DNA of 64,000 bases, taken from contig AP021858.1 in NCBI GenBank assembly GCA_017347465.1, forward strand, positions 124,001-188,000. Reading direction: 5' to 3'. This stretch comes from Candidatus Nitrosymbiomonas proteolyticus (lineage in GTDB: Bacteria > Armatimonadota > Fimbriimonadia > Fimbriimonadales > Fimbriimonadaceae). This document shows positions 9,440 to 17,414 of the stretch, piece after piece (the stretch's first letter is position 1; every line of letters starts with the position of its first letter). The position numbers were made by a program, and so were the translations under genes. The notes under the pieces are model-generated. The model worked only from the letters and a program-made list of their open reading frames with translations. It was not told the DNA's origin and did not search any database.

Positions 9440-9831
9440 ACGAAATACCTACTTGGTGGCTGGTGATATCGGGCGCTTTCTTTGGGATCGGAGTGCTGGC
9501 GTTTCTTGCCATGACGGCGCTTTTCCTCAGGCTGAGCGCGGTCGTCAACGAACTCAAGCCGAAAGTCGACAACATCAGCGCCAATCTCGAGGCCCTCACG
9601 GCCAACCTGGAGTCAACTTCTGCGCAGGCGAAGTCGACGATCACCACGGTGGGCTCGGGAACGGCGAACATCGTGCGGTCCGTGGAAACCGCGCTCGTGG
9701 GTTCGGCTAAGCGGCTCGAGGGCTTTGCGACGGTGATGTTCACCGCCCTCTCGATCCTGAAGCTGGTGAAGGAGTTTCAGGCCGTCCGCGGCAAGCCTCA
9801 CGTTGACAGTTCGAAGCCCGACGGGGTATAG
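9436..9831 (+). CDS. DUF948-like single-pass membrane protein
   Basis: A 131-residue protein with one N-terminal membrane helix (about residues 6-30, WWLVISGAFFGIGVLAFLAMTALFL). A hydrophilic, probably coiled-coil stretch follows (LKPKVDNISANLEALTANLESTSAQAKSTI), then a second amphipathic segment ending in LKLVKEF. This is the shape of DUF948 and general-stress-type proteins of unknown function. The start codon overlaps the stop of the preceding gene (ATGA), indicating translational coupling. The promoter of the downstream tRNA gene lies inside the last codons of this gene. Confidence 0.75.
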   Translation: MNEIPTWWLVISGAFFGIGVLAFLAMTALFLRLSAVVNELKPKVDNISANLEALTANLESTSAQAKSTITTVGSGTANIVRSVETALVGSAKRLEGFATVMFTALSILKLVKEFQAVRGKPHVDSSKPDGV

Positions 9832-9832
9832 T
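9803..9832 (+). promoter_or_regulatory. Sigma70-type promoter of tRNA-fMet
   Basis: A perfect -35 TTGACA (9803-9808), an 18-bp spacer and a -10 TATAGT (9827-9832) lie 12 bp before the tRNA 5' end. The promoter overlaps the end of the preceding coding sequence. This spacing puts transcription start within a few bases of the mature tRNA. Confidence 0.8.
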
Positions 9833-9844
9833 TTTCGTTCGCAC

Positions 9845-9921
<77 letters not shown>

Positions 9922-10023
9922 TCCCCTCCTTTGTCCGTTCTGGACACATGGGTCGCTTTTCAAAGTCGGCCACACCCCAACCCCGAGCGGACCCTCCTCC
10001 AGGCGCCGGAGGCCTCGCTCCTG

Positions 10024-10104
10024 GAGACCGTCCGGGATGCTCGCAACAACGTCACTACCACGGTCTACAACGCCGCGAGCCAGCTCTCAGCCACGGCCGA
10101 CCCC
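10024..10104 (+). pseudogene. RHS/YD-repeat protein remnant
   Basis: Within a short open frame (9931-10152) the translation contains RDARNNVTTTVYNAASQLSA followed by TADP. This matches the RHS/YD repeat pattern (D-A-x-x-N-V-T-x-x-x-Y-x-A-x-x-Q-L). Only about one repeat is recognisable. The sequence before and after is not RHS-like, and no ribosome-binding site or N-terminal domain is present. I read it as a decayed fragment of a once larger RHS gene. It lies directly after the tRNA and before a dispersed hairpin repeat, a plausible site of past insertion and deletion. Confidence 0.5.
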
Positions 10105-10193
10105 GTACCAATTGCAGTCACTCGTGGCTTACCCCAGAAATCAATCCCATAAACCGGCGGGTGGCCATCCCGTGGAATACGTCTACTTCCCAC

Positions 10194-10222
10194 GGGTGCC
10201 ACCCCAAACTTGCTTTGGGGTG
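10194..10222 (+). repeat. Dispersed hairpin repeat (solo copy)
   Basis: A 29-bp sequence identical to 36589-36617 and, in inverse orientation, 26/29 identical to 36848-36876. Its core CACCCCAAA (10200-10208) pairs perfectly with TTTGGGGTG (10214-10222) around a 5-nt loop. Similarity to the right end of the 36-kb element continues for some tens of bases after the hairpin (GGGGTGCTC..., GCGTGAAGCA). No T-tract follows, so it is not a simple terminator. Confidence 0.75.
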
Positions 10223-10375
10223 CTCGGGGGTGGGGCGTGAAGCACGAGGCTAAGGACACACTCGACGCGGCGGCTGGGTTCGGCACAGCCGAGGAAGCGC
10301 CCGCCGCTTGGGCCTTCCGGCCCTGGGGCGCTACGAATCGAGCCTCGAAAAGGCGCGTTCTTGCCAAGCCAGATT

Positions 10376-10948
10376 CTAAAGGATCAGGCCCTGGATGCTG
10401 GGGTGGCAGCGCAACCTTTCCATCGCCCTTGAGATCCGCTTGCGGACCTGCGGGGCGTTCATATCGCTGTTCGCGGCGATCTCTTCGGACGACATTCCGA
10501 GCGAATAGCGCATATGCAGCAACTCGCGATCCAGAACGTCGAGGGTATCGATCGCGGCCTTCAGAGCCTCACGCTCCCCGGCCAAAGCCCCCATTTCATA
10601 CGACAGAGATTGAACCTCGTCCACCGGAATATCAGCTATTCGCACTCTCACTTCCCTCCGACGGTGCGTTCGGACCGTGTTCGCCAGAAAGCCGACGAGC
10701 CACGATTCAAACGAACCCCTTGATTGGTCGAACTCTGGAATGCGGGCGAAAACCTGAAGCATCGTCTCTTGGACGATCTCTTCGTAGTCCTGGGGCTTGA
10801 GATTGTATCGGCGGACTATACGGTTCAGCGCCTCCCTTACCTTTCCGGCAAGGAGATCGCCGATTGGGCCGTCGCCTGACAAGTAACCCGGAATCAACTG
10901 TTCCGTATCGACATCGACAGACGCAGCGTCGCTAACCTCAACTCCCAT
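10376..10948 (-). CDS. ECF-type RNA polymerase sigma factor
   Basis: A protein of about 190 residues with sigma-70 regions 2 and 4. Region 2 is seen in YNLKPQDYEEIVQETMLQVF and FESWLVGFLANTVRTHRRR. Region 4 is LDVLDRELLHMRYSLGMSSEEIA followed by a helix-turn-helix (NAPQVRKRISRAMERLR). Size and the absence of region 3 indicate an ECF-like alternative sigma factor. A GTG at 10969 is possible, but ATG at 10948 has AAGGAG nine bases upstream and is preferred. No anti-sigma gene is adjacent on the same strand; a small zf-HC2 protein is encoded divergently about 490 bp away. Confidence 0.85.
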   Translation of the reverse strand: MGVEVSDAASVDVDTEQLIPGYLSGDGPIGDLLAGKVREALNRIVRRYNLKPQDYEEIVQETMLQVFARIPEFDQSRGSFESWLVGFLANTVRTHRRREVRVRIADIPVDEVQSLSYEMGALAGEREALKAAIDTLDVLDRELLHMRYSLGMSSEEIAANSDMNAPQVRKRISRAMERLRCHPSIQGLIL

Positions 10949-11436
10949 TCTCCCGTACTCCTTTAGCACATCCCCTTGCAGGGGAACCCGAAGACCCCTT
11001 TTCGGGACTTCGTTGAACCGCGTCTATCGACCCCGGAAAGCCCAAGGCCAACTACCGCGATTTCTATTCAGCCGATAGGTGATTGACGCCAAACCCTGAA
11101 ACTGTGACGCTTGGGGAACGGAAAACTCCGATTTCCAGTATTCATCACAGGTGCCGGCGCACATCCCATCGCAGGCGCTCGTAGACGCCCAGTTGGATTC
11201 TATCAAATGGACGCTCAACAGTGGCTCGCAAATGTACTAGCTTTGCCAAAACCCAGGTGAAATTGCCCTGCCGCAGCTTGGGCGGTACGGTTCGCCATGC
11301 CAGAAATCGAGGTCGGCGATTGTGACGGGGTTGATGGATTTTGCGAAACTTCCCGCATCGTGCCAGACCTGGTATGTTCGTGCGTCACAGTCAGGACCTC
11401 TAGCGTCAATACAAAGTGAAGCACAACTGATCCAGC
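10949..11436. other. 488-bp divergent intergenic region
   Basis: It separates the leftward sigma-factor gene from the rightward zf-HC2 gene and must hold promoters for both, but no clear -35/-10 pair stood out. Short minus-strand frames here have no family resemblance and no ribosome-binding site, so I do not call them. Confidence 0.5.
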
Positions 11437-11685
11437 ATGTTCCCCGAATCAACCCAACCCTATCAGGCTGAGGAGTCGTGTGCCGACGTCCGCGACCTGT
11501 TGCACGCGTTGATCGAGAACGACCTCGATGAAGACGACGCGAAGTGGGTTTTGCAGCACCTCGCCGAATGCGACGAATGCCGCGAAGCCCTCAAGCAGCA
11601 CGCCAAGCTGAGCGGCCTGGTGCTCCGCCATCTCCCTTGGCTTGGGATGGCTCATTTCGGCCAACGGGGCGCAACCGCGCATTAG
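11437..11685 (+). CDS. Small zf-HC2 (anti-sigma-type zinc-finger) protein
   Basis: An 82-residue soluble protein with the zf-HC2/ZAS motif: His41-x3-Cys45-x2-Cys48 (HLAECDEC), with an additional Cys at residue 15. In this family the motif binds zinc and usually forms the N-terminal cytoplasmic part of anti-sigma factors. Here no membrane helix or sensor domain follows, so it is a stand-alone ZAS module. A TMEM14-like membrane protein gene starts 42 bp downstream. An ECF sigma gene lies divergently upstream, making a sigma/anti-sigma relationship plausible but unproven. Confidence 0.75.
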   Translation: MFPESTQPYQAEESCADVRDLLHALIENDLDEDDAKWVLQHLAECDECREALKQHAKLSGLVLRHLPWLGMAHFGQRGATAH

Positions 11686-11727
11686 CGACCCTGACTTGAG
11701 CGGTCCCTTGCTGGTAGCCTTCTCAGC

Positions 11728-12078
11728 GTGAATAAGCTGCAGGGATTGCTGTTGATCTACGGCCTCTTAATGCTCGTGCTCGCGCTCGTTGCAGCGTCGA
11801 AGAGCCCTGCGTCCCTGATCGCCGGCGGCGGAGCAGGGCTCATTTGCATCGGCGCTGCTGCCCTAGCTAAGACCCACCCGGCCTGGGGCTACCGAATCGG
11901 GGGCGTGGTCGCGCTCGCCGTCCTTGGGCGCTTCTCAATGTCTTTGGTGAACGAGTTCAAGGTGTATCCGACCCTCGTGTTGGTCGTAGCTTCGGCGATC
12001 ACGTTCCTTGTGCTTCTTGGCGCGCACTTCGCCGCCAAGCTCAAGAGGCAGGGCGAAGCGGGAACGGAAAGTCCGTAA
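11728..12078 (+). CDS. TMEM14-family-like small membrane protein
   Basis: A 116-residue protein with four predicted membrane helices (about residues 6-24, 30-47, 54-73 and 82-104) and Gly/Ala-rich segments such as SLIAGGGAGLICIGAAAL. This resembles the TMEM14 family (UPF0136), whose eukaryotic members are mitochondrial inner-membrane proteins. The bacterial function is unknown. The start is GTG at 11728; a TAGCCT box lies eight bases upstream. The gene overlaps the 3' end of the convergent ygfZ gene by 38 bp. Confidence 0.75.
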   Translation: MNKLQGLLLIYGLLMLVLALVAASKSPASLIAGGGAGLICIGAAALAKTHPAWGYRIGGVVALAVLGRFSMSLVNEFKVYPTLVLVVASAITFLVLLGAHFAAKLKRQGEAGTESP

Positions 12079-13030
12079 CGACACCCCCGACCTGCGAATC
12101 GCCGGAGACGACTCTGACCCGGCTGTCGGGTTCGGCTGCTGATCTCCGCACGCGAGCCGAAGCGATCCAGCCATGGGCCGGAGACTTGGCTACCGACAGC
12201 ACTTGCCCGATATCTTGGCCCTGCAAGTCCTGAACCCTCGCGCCCCGTTCGACTTCCGAACTCAAGAACAGCCCTCGGCGAATCCAATTGACGTGGCCGC
12301 GGGCGTAGATTCGCATCAGCACCTCTTGGCCCACGTAGCATCCCTTGGCGTAGCTGATGGCCGCGGATTCGAACTGGGGCCCCAATTCGGGCGGAAGGGT
12401 CTTTTCGTCCCAATCCACACCCCTCGTCGGGATTCCGGCCGCGATCCGAACCGCCTCCCAAGTCTCGGACCGAACGGGAGGCAAACCGCCAAACTGCTCG
12501 CCCCAATCACTTTCGAAACTTCCTTCGGAGAAGAGGTCCCAACCCGTCAGTCCGCCGAACTCGAACCGGATGGCGACCGCGTTGCCCTCTCCTAGCGTGC
12601 CTCGCAAAACGCTCGCTCCGGCCGGGACTCCGAGGTTTTCGACGAGCGGGTCCGAACCGGGACCCCGAAGGAATGCGGCAGCGGGGGCATGGTGGCGCGA
12701 CCAGGTTACGTCTTCGAGAAAAACCGACTCTCGAACGAGGTCCTCGATCGCATCGAGACCGTCAGCGTCGGACGCCAAGAGCAAGCCCTCCACCGTTCGA
12801 CCGACGCGCAACACCGCTCGAAGCATCCCGGACCGCGTGCAGAGACAACTCCAAACGACCGCGCCGACCTGCAAGTCCCTGAGGTCCTGCGTCACCTGGC
12901 CTTGGAGCCAACTCAGGTGGTCCTCACCCCCGAGAAAACCGACCGCAACCGAACCCTCCTGATGCCGGGCCACTCCCTGCGTAAGGGCCTCGAAATCGTC
13001 TCGGCAATTGGAGTCGTGGCTCGAACCCAT
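12041..13030 (-). CDS. ygfZ: YgfZ/GcvT-domain folate-binding protein
   Basis: A 329-residue cytoplasmic protein. YgfZ/IBA57 proteins bind tetrahydrofolate and help assemble or repair certain Fe-S enzymes. The signature KGCYVGQE is intact at residues 229-236, with the invariant Cys at 231. The N-terminal region (LSWLQGQVTQDLRDL; FLEDVTW) and the C-terminal beta barrel are as in the GcvT-fold family. Start is ATG at 13030. The gene is convergent with the TMEM14-like gene, and its last codons overlap it. It is divergent from the DUF2993 gene at 13075. Confidence 0.9.
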   Translation of the reverse strand: MGSSHDSNCRDDFEALTQGVARHQEGSVAVGFLGGEDHLSWLQGQVTQDLRDLQVGAVVWSCLCTRSGMLRAVLRVGRTVEGLLLASDADGLDAIEDLVRESVFLEDVTWSRHHAPAAAFLRGPGSDPLVENLGVPAGASVLRGTLGEGNAVAIRFEFGGLTGWDLFSEGSFESDWGEQFGGLPPVRSETWEAVRIAAGIPTRGVDWDEKTLPPELGPQFESAAISYAKGCYVGQEVLMRIYARGHVNWIRRGLFLSSEVERGARVQDLQGQDIGQVLSVAKSPAHGWIASARVRRSAAEPDSRVRVVSGDSQVGGVVTDFPFPLRPAS

Positions 13031-13074
13031 CGTAGAGAACTACGCTTTGAGAAGCCCACAGGTAGCATGGCGGC

Positions 13075-13935
13075 ATGAATTTGCTCGCGTGGGGCGCTGC
13101 GCTGGGGCTTCTCTTCCATGTGGGGTCCGGTGAAGTGCGCCGCTTCGAGCGGTTGGCGGCGGAAGACATCGCTGCCAAGCTCGCCGGACCCGCCAAGGAA
13201 GTGGCCGTCCGTACGAAGTTCTCCTCCCTGATCGGGGCTGCGCAGGGGCGGCTCTCGAAGGTCGTGCTTCAGGCCAGACAGTTCACGACCGACGGGCTGC
13301 CCCTCCACACAGAGCCCTTCCGACCCCAGTCAGGCTCGATCGGGAGCTTGGAAATCGAACTCGAGGACTTCGAACTCACAGGGCTTCCTGTGCGCAAGCT
13401 CACGGCGTCGATCCCCGATTGCCGCTTCGACTTCGGGCTGGCGCGGCGCGAGGGCAAAGTGAGGCTCAGTCAGAGCGGGATCGGCGTGGGATGGGTTCAA
13501 GTCGAGGAAGACGCCCTTGAGACCTTCATCCTCAAGAAGTTTCGAGAAATCAAGGAGGTCAGCGTCAGGCTCGAAAAGGAGCACGTTTTCGTCAAGGGCC
13601 GTGGGGAGTTCCTGCTTTTCGACTCGAAGTTTGAAGTGATCGCGCGGTTTGCGGTCGAGGAGGGCGTCAGGTTTCTGCTCACGGATGCAAGAATCTGGTT
13701 CGACGGGCTCTCGACCGATGCCGTATCGAGACAGATATTGCTCGATACGCTCAACCCGGTCGTCGACCTCGATCGGGACCTCAAACTGCTGGGCGCGATC
13801 CGCGTGGAGAAGTTCAGCCTTCACGACGGGCTCTTGGAGGCGTGGGGCCAAGCTAGGATTCCTGAAGCTCCAGGTCTAGCGTCGAACCCCCTCGTGGGCG
13901 CTGGTGATCAGATCGTGTATCCTCAGGCAAGATGA
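13075..13935 (+). CDS. DUF2993 (LmeA-like) exported protein
   Basis: A 286-residue protein with a signal-like start (MNLLAWGAALGLLFHVGSG) and a DUF2993-like body. KLAGPAKEVAVRTKFSSLIGAAQGRLSKVV is followed by a DGLPLHTEP...GSLEIELEDFEL segment. DUF2993 proteins are lipid-binding, BPI-like periplasmic or surface proteins; LmeA of mycobacteria works in mannan elongation. A TAGCAT box sits six bases before the ATG. The stop overlaps the start of the downstream GT2 gene by 4 bp, suggesting a link to glycan or lipid synthesis. Confidence 0.75.
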   Translation: MNLLAWGAALGLLFHVGSGEVRRFERLAAEDIAAKLAGPAKEVAVRTKFSSLIGAAQGRLSKVVLQARQFTTDGLPLHTEPFRPQSGSIGSLEIELEDFELTGLPVRKLTASIPDCRFDFGLARREGKVRLSQSGIGVGWVQVEEDALETFILKKFREIKEVSVRLEKEHVFVKGRGEFLLFDSKFEVIARFAVEEGVRFLLTDARIWFDGLSTDAVSRQILLDTLNPVVDLDRDLKLLGAIRVEKFSLHDGLLEAWGQARIPEAPGLASNPLVGAGDQIVYPQAR

Positions 13936-14657
13936 GCCGATCCGCCGAGCCTGAGGTCAGCGTCATTGTGCCGGCGCTCAACGAGGAGGCCACGATCGGC
14001 GAAGTCGTGGAACGGATGCTCGCGCTTCCCCTTTCGGTTCAAGTGATCGTCGTGGACGACGGGAGTACAGATCGCACAGCGGCCGTGCTGGCCCCTTATG
14101 AGGATCGAATCCTCGTCCTCCGCAACGAGCGTCCGACCGGAAAGGGCAGCGCGATTCGGCAGGCCCTTCCTCACGTTCGGGGCGAGGCGGTCATCATTCA
14201 AGACGCCGACCTCGAATATGCCCCGGAGCAAATCCCCGAAATCGTCCGCCCGATCCTCCAAGGAGAGTCGGACGTGGTGTACGGTTCTCGCTTCACGCAG
14301 GGATTTCCCGAAGGAATGGCCTTGCCGAACAAGGTCGTGAACGTGTTGCTCGCGTGGACCGTTAGGCTCCTGTTTTTTCGCCGAATCACCGACGAAGCGA
14401 CGTGCTACAAGGCGTTTCGACGGGAGGTGCTCCTCGACATGGACCTCTCATGCAGGAGGTTCGAGTTCTGCCCTGAGGTAACCGCTAAGGCGATCCGGAT
14501 GAGAAGAGACATCCTTGAGGTTCCCATTGACTATGAGCCCCGGTCCAAAGCGGCGGGCAAGAAGATTCGCTGGACCGACGCTCCCGACGCCTTTTGGACG
14601 CTGCTGAAGTGGAGGTTTCGAGCTTGGAGGAGGCCCAGGAGGGAGAATTCTCCATGA
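13932..14657 (+). CDS. Family 2 glycosyltransferase (polyprenyl-phosphate sugar synthase-like)
   Basis: A 241-residue GT-A-fold transferase resembling dolichyl-phosphate mannose or undecaprenyl-phosphate sugar synthases. Visible elements are VIVPALNEEATIGEVV, VIVVDDGSTDRTAAVL, GKGSAIRQAL and QDADLEYAPEQIPEIV (with the DAD metal site). FRRITDEATCYKAFRREV follows. No C-terminal membrane helices are present, so it is likely peripheral on the inner membrane. It overlaps the preceding DUF2993 gene and the following dGTPase gene by 4 bp each, in a translationally coupled trio. Confidence 0.9.
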   Translation: MSRSAEPEVSVIVPALNEEATIGEVVERMLALPLSVQVIVVDDGSTDRTAAVLAPYEDRILVLRNERPTGKGSAIRQALPHVRGEAVIIQDADLEYAPEQIPEIVRPILQGESDVVYGSRFTQGFPEGMALPNKVVNVLLAWTVRLLFFRRITDEATCYKAFRREVLLDMDLSCRRFEFCPEVTAKAIRMRRDILEVPIDYEPRSKAAGKKIRWTDAPDAFWTLLKWRFRAWRRPRRENSP

Positions 14658-15697
14658 CAAGCGTTCGCGAACGGATTGAAGAACGTGAACGGGAATGGCT
14701 TTCGCCTTTCGCGGCTCTTGCCTGCCAAAGCGAGGGCAGGAAACGAGGCGAGGCGCCCGACCCCGTCCGAACCTGCTTCCAGCGCGATCGCGACCGGGTG
14801 CTCCACTCCAAATCCTTCCGACGGCTCAAGCACAAGACGCAGGTGTTCATCGACCCGCTGGGCGATCACTATCGAACCCGCCTCACTCACACGCTCGAAG
14901 TCGCGCAAATCGCCCGAACCATCGGCCGGGCGTTGCGGCTCAACGAGGACCTGATCGAATCCATCGCCCTCGCACACGATGTTGGGCACTCACCCTTTGG
15001 CCACGCAGGCGAATCGGCTCTCGACGAGGTCATTCGGGAGGTTCGCGCCCAGCGAAACGACCCCCAAGTGCCCGAAGGCTTTCGGCACTACGAGCAATCG
15101 CTTCGCGTCGTCGATGTGCTGGAGAACCTGAACCTGACCCACGAAACGTTGGCCGGAATCGCGGGGCACAGCAAGGGAAGGCTCGACCTCACAGATGCCG
15201 ACGGGAATCCCACATCGACTCTGGAGGCCGCGGTGGTGAGGATCGCCGATCGCGTTGCGTATCTCAACCATGACCTCGACGACGCCCTGCGGGCGGGAAT
15301 GGTGACGGAGGTGCCGGGGAAGGTCCGGCACCTGGGCGAAACGCACGGGCAGCGGGTCGGCGCGATGGTCGAAGACGTCGTCGAGAGCAGTTTGGACCGT
15401 CCGGTCATCCGCCTCTCTTCCCAGATGCTCGAAGCCACCAACTTCCTCAAGGAGTGGCTCTTTGAGAACGTCTACCACCAGTACCCGAAGCGATACAGCG
15501 ACATCCCGAAAGCCAAGGCGCTCGTTCGGGAACTGTTCCTCTACTACTGCGAACCAGGCAACCTCCCGCCTGGGTTCGAGGGAATTCAAGGCGCGATCGA
15601 TTACGTCGCAGGTATGTCGGACCGGTACGCTCTGGATACTTACGCAGAACTCAAGTTGCCGACGGCTTTTCGCGGCCGAAACTTTCGCAACAGCTAG
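14654..15697 (+). CDS. dgt: Deoxyguanosinetriphosphate triphosphohydrolase-like protein (HD domain)
   Basis: A 347-residue HD-domain dNTP triphosphohydrolase, hydrolysing dGTP/dNTPs to nucleoside and triphosphate. The metal site is seen in RTRLTHTLEVAQIAR (first His), ALAHDVGHSPFGHAGE (HD plus supporting His) and the distal YLNHDLDD Asp. The family opening RVLHSKSFRRLKHKTQVF is also present. ATG at 14654 overlaps the GT2 stop (ATGA). An open frame reaches 14594, but the downstream start fits the family better. Its stop overlaps that of the convergent antiporter gene by 4 bp. Confidence 0.93.
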   Translation: MTSVRERIEEREREWLSPFAALACQSEGRKRGEAPDPVRTCFQRDRDRVLHSKSFRRLKHKTQVFIDPLGDHYRTRLTHTLEVAQIARTIGRALRLNEDLIESIALAHDVGHSPFGHAGESALDEVIREVRAQRNDPQVPEGFRHYEQSLRVVDVLENLNLTHETLAGIAGHSKGRLDLTDADGNPTSTLEAAVVRIADRVAYLNHDLDDALRAGMVTEVPGKVRHLGETHGQRVGAMVEDVVESSLDRPVIRLSSQMLEATNFLKEWLFENVYHQYPKRYSDIPKAKALVRELFLYYCEPGNLPPGFEGIQGAIDYVAGMSDRYALDTYAELKLPTAFRGRNFRNS

Positions 15698-17355
15698 TCG
15701 GCGTCTTCGTTTTGAGTGATTTTCAGGACCTCGTTCGCCAAGTTTTCGCCCACCAGATTCTCTTCGTCGACGATCCCATCGACTCCGGTGTTTTCGAGGT
15801 CGGAGGCGTACAGGTTGTATCTCGCCCGGACTACGCAAGGCACCGATGGCGCGACCCTGCGAACGGCGTGGGCGGCGAGCACGGCGCTTTGGTGGTCGGA
15901 AAGCGCCACAACAGCGCCGCAGGCGCCTTTCAGCCCGGCGTGTTCGAGTACGGTGTCGTTCGTCCCGTCGCCCACCACGAACCTAAGACCCGTGCCTCGC
16001 CCGTCCCTTGCCGACCGCGGATTGACATCGAGCACCAGGACCGACGCGCCCGCTGCCTCGATCTTCCTTGCGGCCGCACGCCCGGCTTCGCCGAAACCGA
16101 TCACCACGAAATGATCCTTGATCTCTTCCAGGCGCTTGGTCGCCCGAATCTCCTCGGAAACGAACTTCCTTGGGGGCAGGAGCCGCTTGGTGACCTTCCG
16201 CGAGAACGAAGGCGCGAACGCGACGAGGTAGGGGGTCACGAGGAGCGTCAGGACGCTCGAAGACACCAGCAACTGGGCGATTTCATCGGGAAGCAAGCCT
16301 TGGGATCTCCCCACCTGGATCAGCACGAAGCTCAGCTCTCCCACCTGTCCTAAAACGATCCCGGTGCTGAGAGCCCAGAGCATCGTCATGCCAAAAAGCC
16401 GCACGCTGGCTAGGACGATAAGCACTTTGACCACCACGATCCCCACTGCGGTCAGCGCCACCCACCCGAAATTGCTCGCGATCCAACCGAAGTCCGCGAG
16501 CATCCCGATCGAAGTGAAGAACAGCGTCGAAAACAGAGTTCGCACCGAGGCGATGTCGGCTCGGATCGTCACGGCGTGCGAGGTTTCGGCCAGAAGCATC
16601 CCCGCGAGGAATGCGCCCAGCGCGGGCGAGATTCCGATCCGGTGAGCCGCCCATGCCGAACCGATGCAAACGGTCACCGAGACCAGCACCGGAAGCTCGC
16701 GGTTGCGGCCCATCGCTCGCGAGATCATGGCTCTCGGCGTGAAGTACTTGATCGCGATCAGAGAGAGGAGCACCACGAGCGATATCTGAGCGGCGATGAC
16801 CCCCAACTCTTGCCATTGGAGACCCGCCTGATGCTCGCCGCCCAGCATCGTCATCAGCAGCACAAGGGGAATCAGCGCGACGTCTTGAACCAACAGAATC
16901 CCCAGCGCGATGCGTCCATGGATGGCGTCGAGGTCGCCGCGATCTCGAAGCTGCTTGAGCACGACCACCGTGCTGCTGAGAGCGACGACCGCGCCCACCG
17001 CGAACGCCGAGCGCCATTCGAGCCCAAGTGCCGGGGCGAGGGCGATACCCAGCAGAGTCGTCAAAGTCACCTGAACGACCCCGCCACCGACGCCCACCCG
17101 CCCGAGCCTGCGAATGTGACGCCACGAGAACTCGAGACCGATGGTAAAGAGCAGCAGCGCCACGCCGAGCTCGGCGAGGTCATGGACCGCATCGACGCTC
17201 TCTACGACGCGAAGGAGCCCCGGACCCAGAACCGCGCCCGCGAGCATGTATCCGACCACCGCCGCCTGACGGAGCCGCTCGAAAATCGCCCCAAGCAGCA
17301 CTGCCCCGGCAAACACAAGGGCGATATCTTTGAGCAGGGTCCAACCGTCGCTCAT
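15694..17355 (-). CDS. Cation:proton antiporter (CPA2/KefB-type) with TrkA-N domain
   Basis: A 553-residue inner-membrane protein. About 12 hydrophobic segments fill residues 1-390, including VGYMLAGAVLGPGLL, the family motif LLFTIGLEFSWRHIRRLG and IGISPALGAFLAGMLLAET. A cytoplasmic Rossmann (TrkA-N/RCK) domain follows from about residue 415 (HFVVIGFGEAGRAAARKIEA; VVGDGTNDTVLEHAGL). It probably exchanges K+ or Na+ for H+, with nucleotide gating. It lies 59 bp after pyrE on the same strand and may be the last gene of the ccmE-ccmF-panD-pyrE run. A TAAACT box at 17365-17370, nine bases ahead of the ATG, offers its own promoter. Confidence 0.92.
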   Translation of the reverse strand: MSDGWTLLKDIALVFAGAVLLGAIFERLRQAAVVGYMLAGAVLGPGLLRVVESVDAVHDLAELGVALLLFTIGLEFSWRHIRRLGRVGVGGGVVQVTLTTLLGIALAPALGLEWRSAFAVGAVVALSSTVVVLKQLRDRGDLDAIHGRIALGILLVQDVALIPLVLLMTMLGGEHQAGLQWQELGVIAAQISLVVLLSLIAIKYFTPRAMISRAMGRNRELPVLVSVTVCIGSAWAAHRIGISPALGAFLAGMLLAETSHAVTIRADIASVRTLFSTLFFTSIGMLADFGWIASNFGWVALTAVGIVVVKVLIVLASVRLFGMTMLWALSTGIVLGQVGELSFVLIQVGRSQGLLPDEIAQLLVSSSVLTLLVTPYLVAFAPSFSRKVTKRLLPPRKFVSEEIRATKRLEEIKDHFVVIGFGEAGRAAARKIEAAGASVLVLDVNPRSARDGRGTGLRFVVGDGTNDTVLEHAGLKGACGAVVALSDHQSAVLAAHAVRRVAPSVPCVVRARYNLYASDLENTGVDGIVDEENLVGENLANEVLKITQNEDAD

Positions 17356-17414
17356 GCCACTGTGAGTTTACAGGCACGTAGCGATGCACCGTAAGACTTT
17401 GCTTTGAAAGCCGG

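Larger units (their letters stand above)
9922..10375. other. 454-bp gene-poor region after tRNA-fMet
   Basis: No intact gene is seen. The region holds the RHS-repeat remnant (10024-10104) and a hairpin repeat (10194-10222) related to the ends of the element at 36589-36876. The rest is GC-rich sequence with only short shadow frames up to the sigma-factor stop. Confidence 0.6.

Noticed and set aside
11215-11452. Short minus-strand frames between the sigma and zf-HC2 genes
   Set aside because: Two overlapping frames with no motif and no ribosome-binding site; likely chance.
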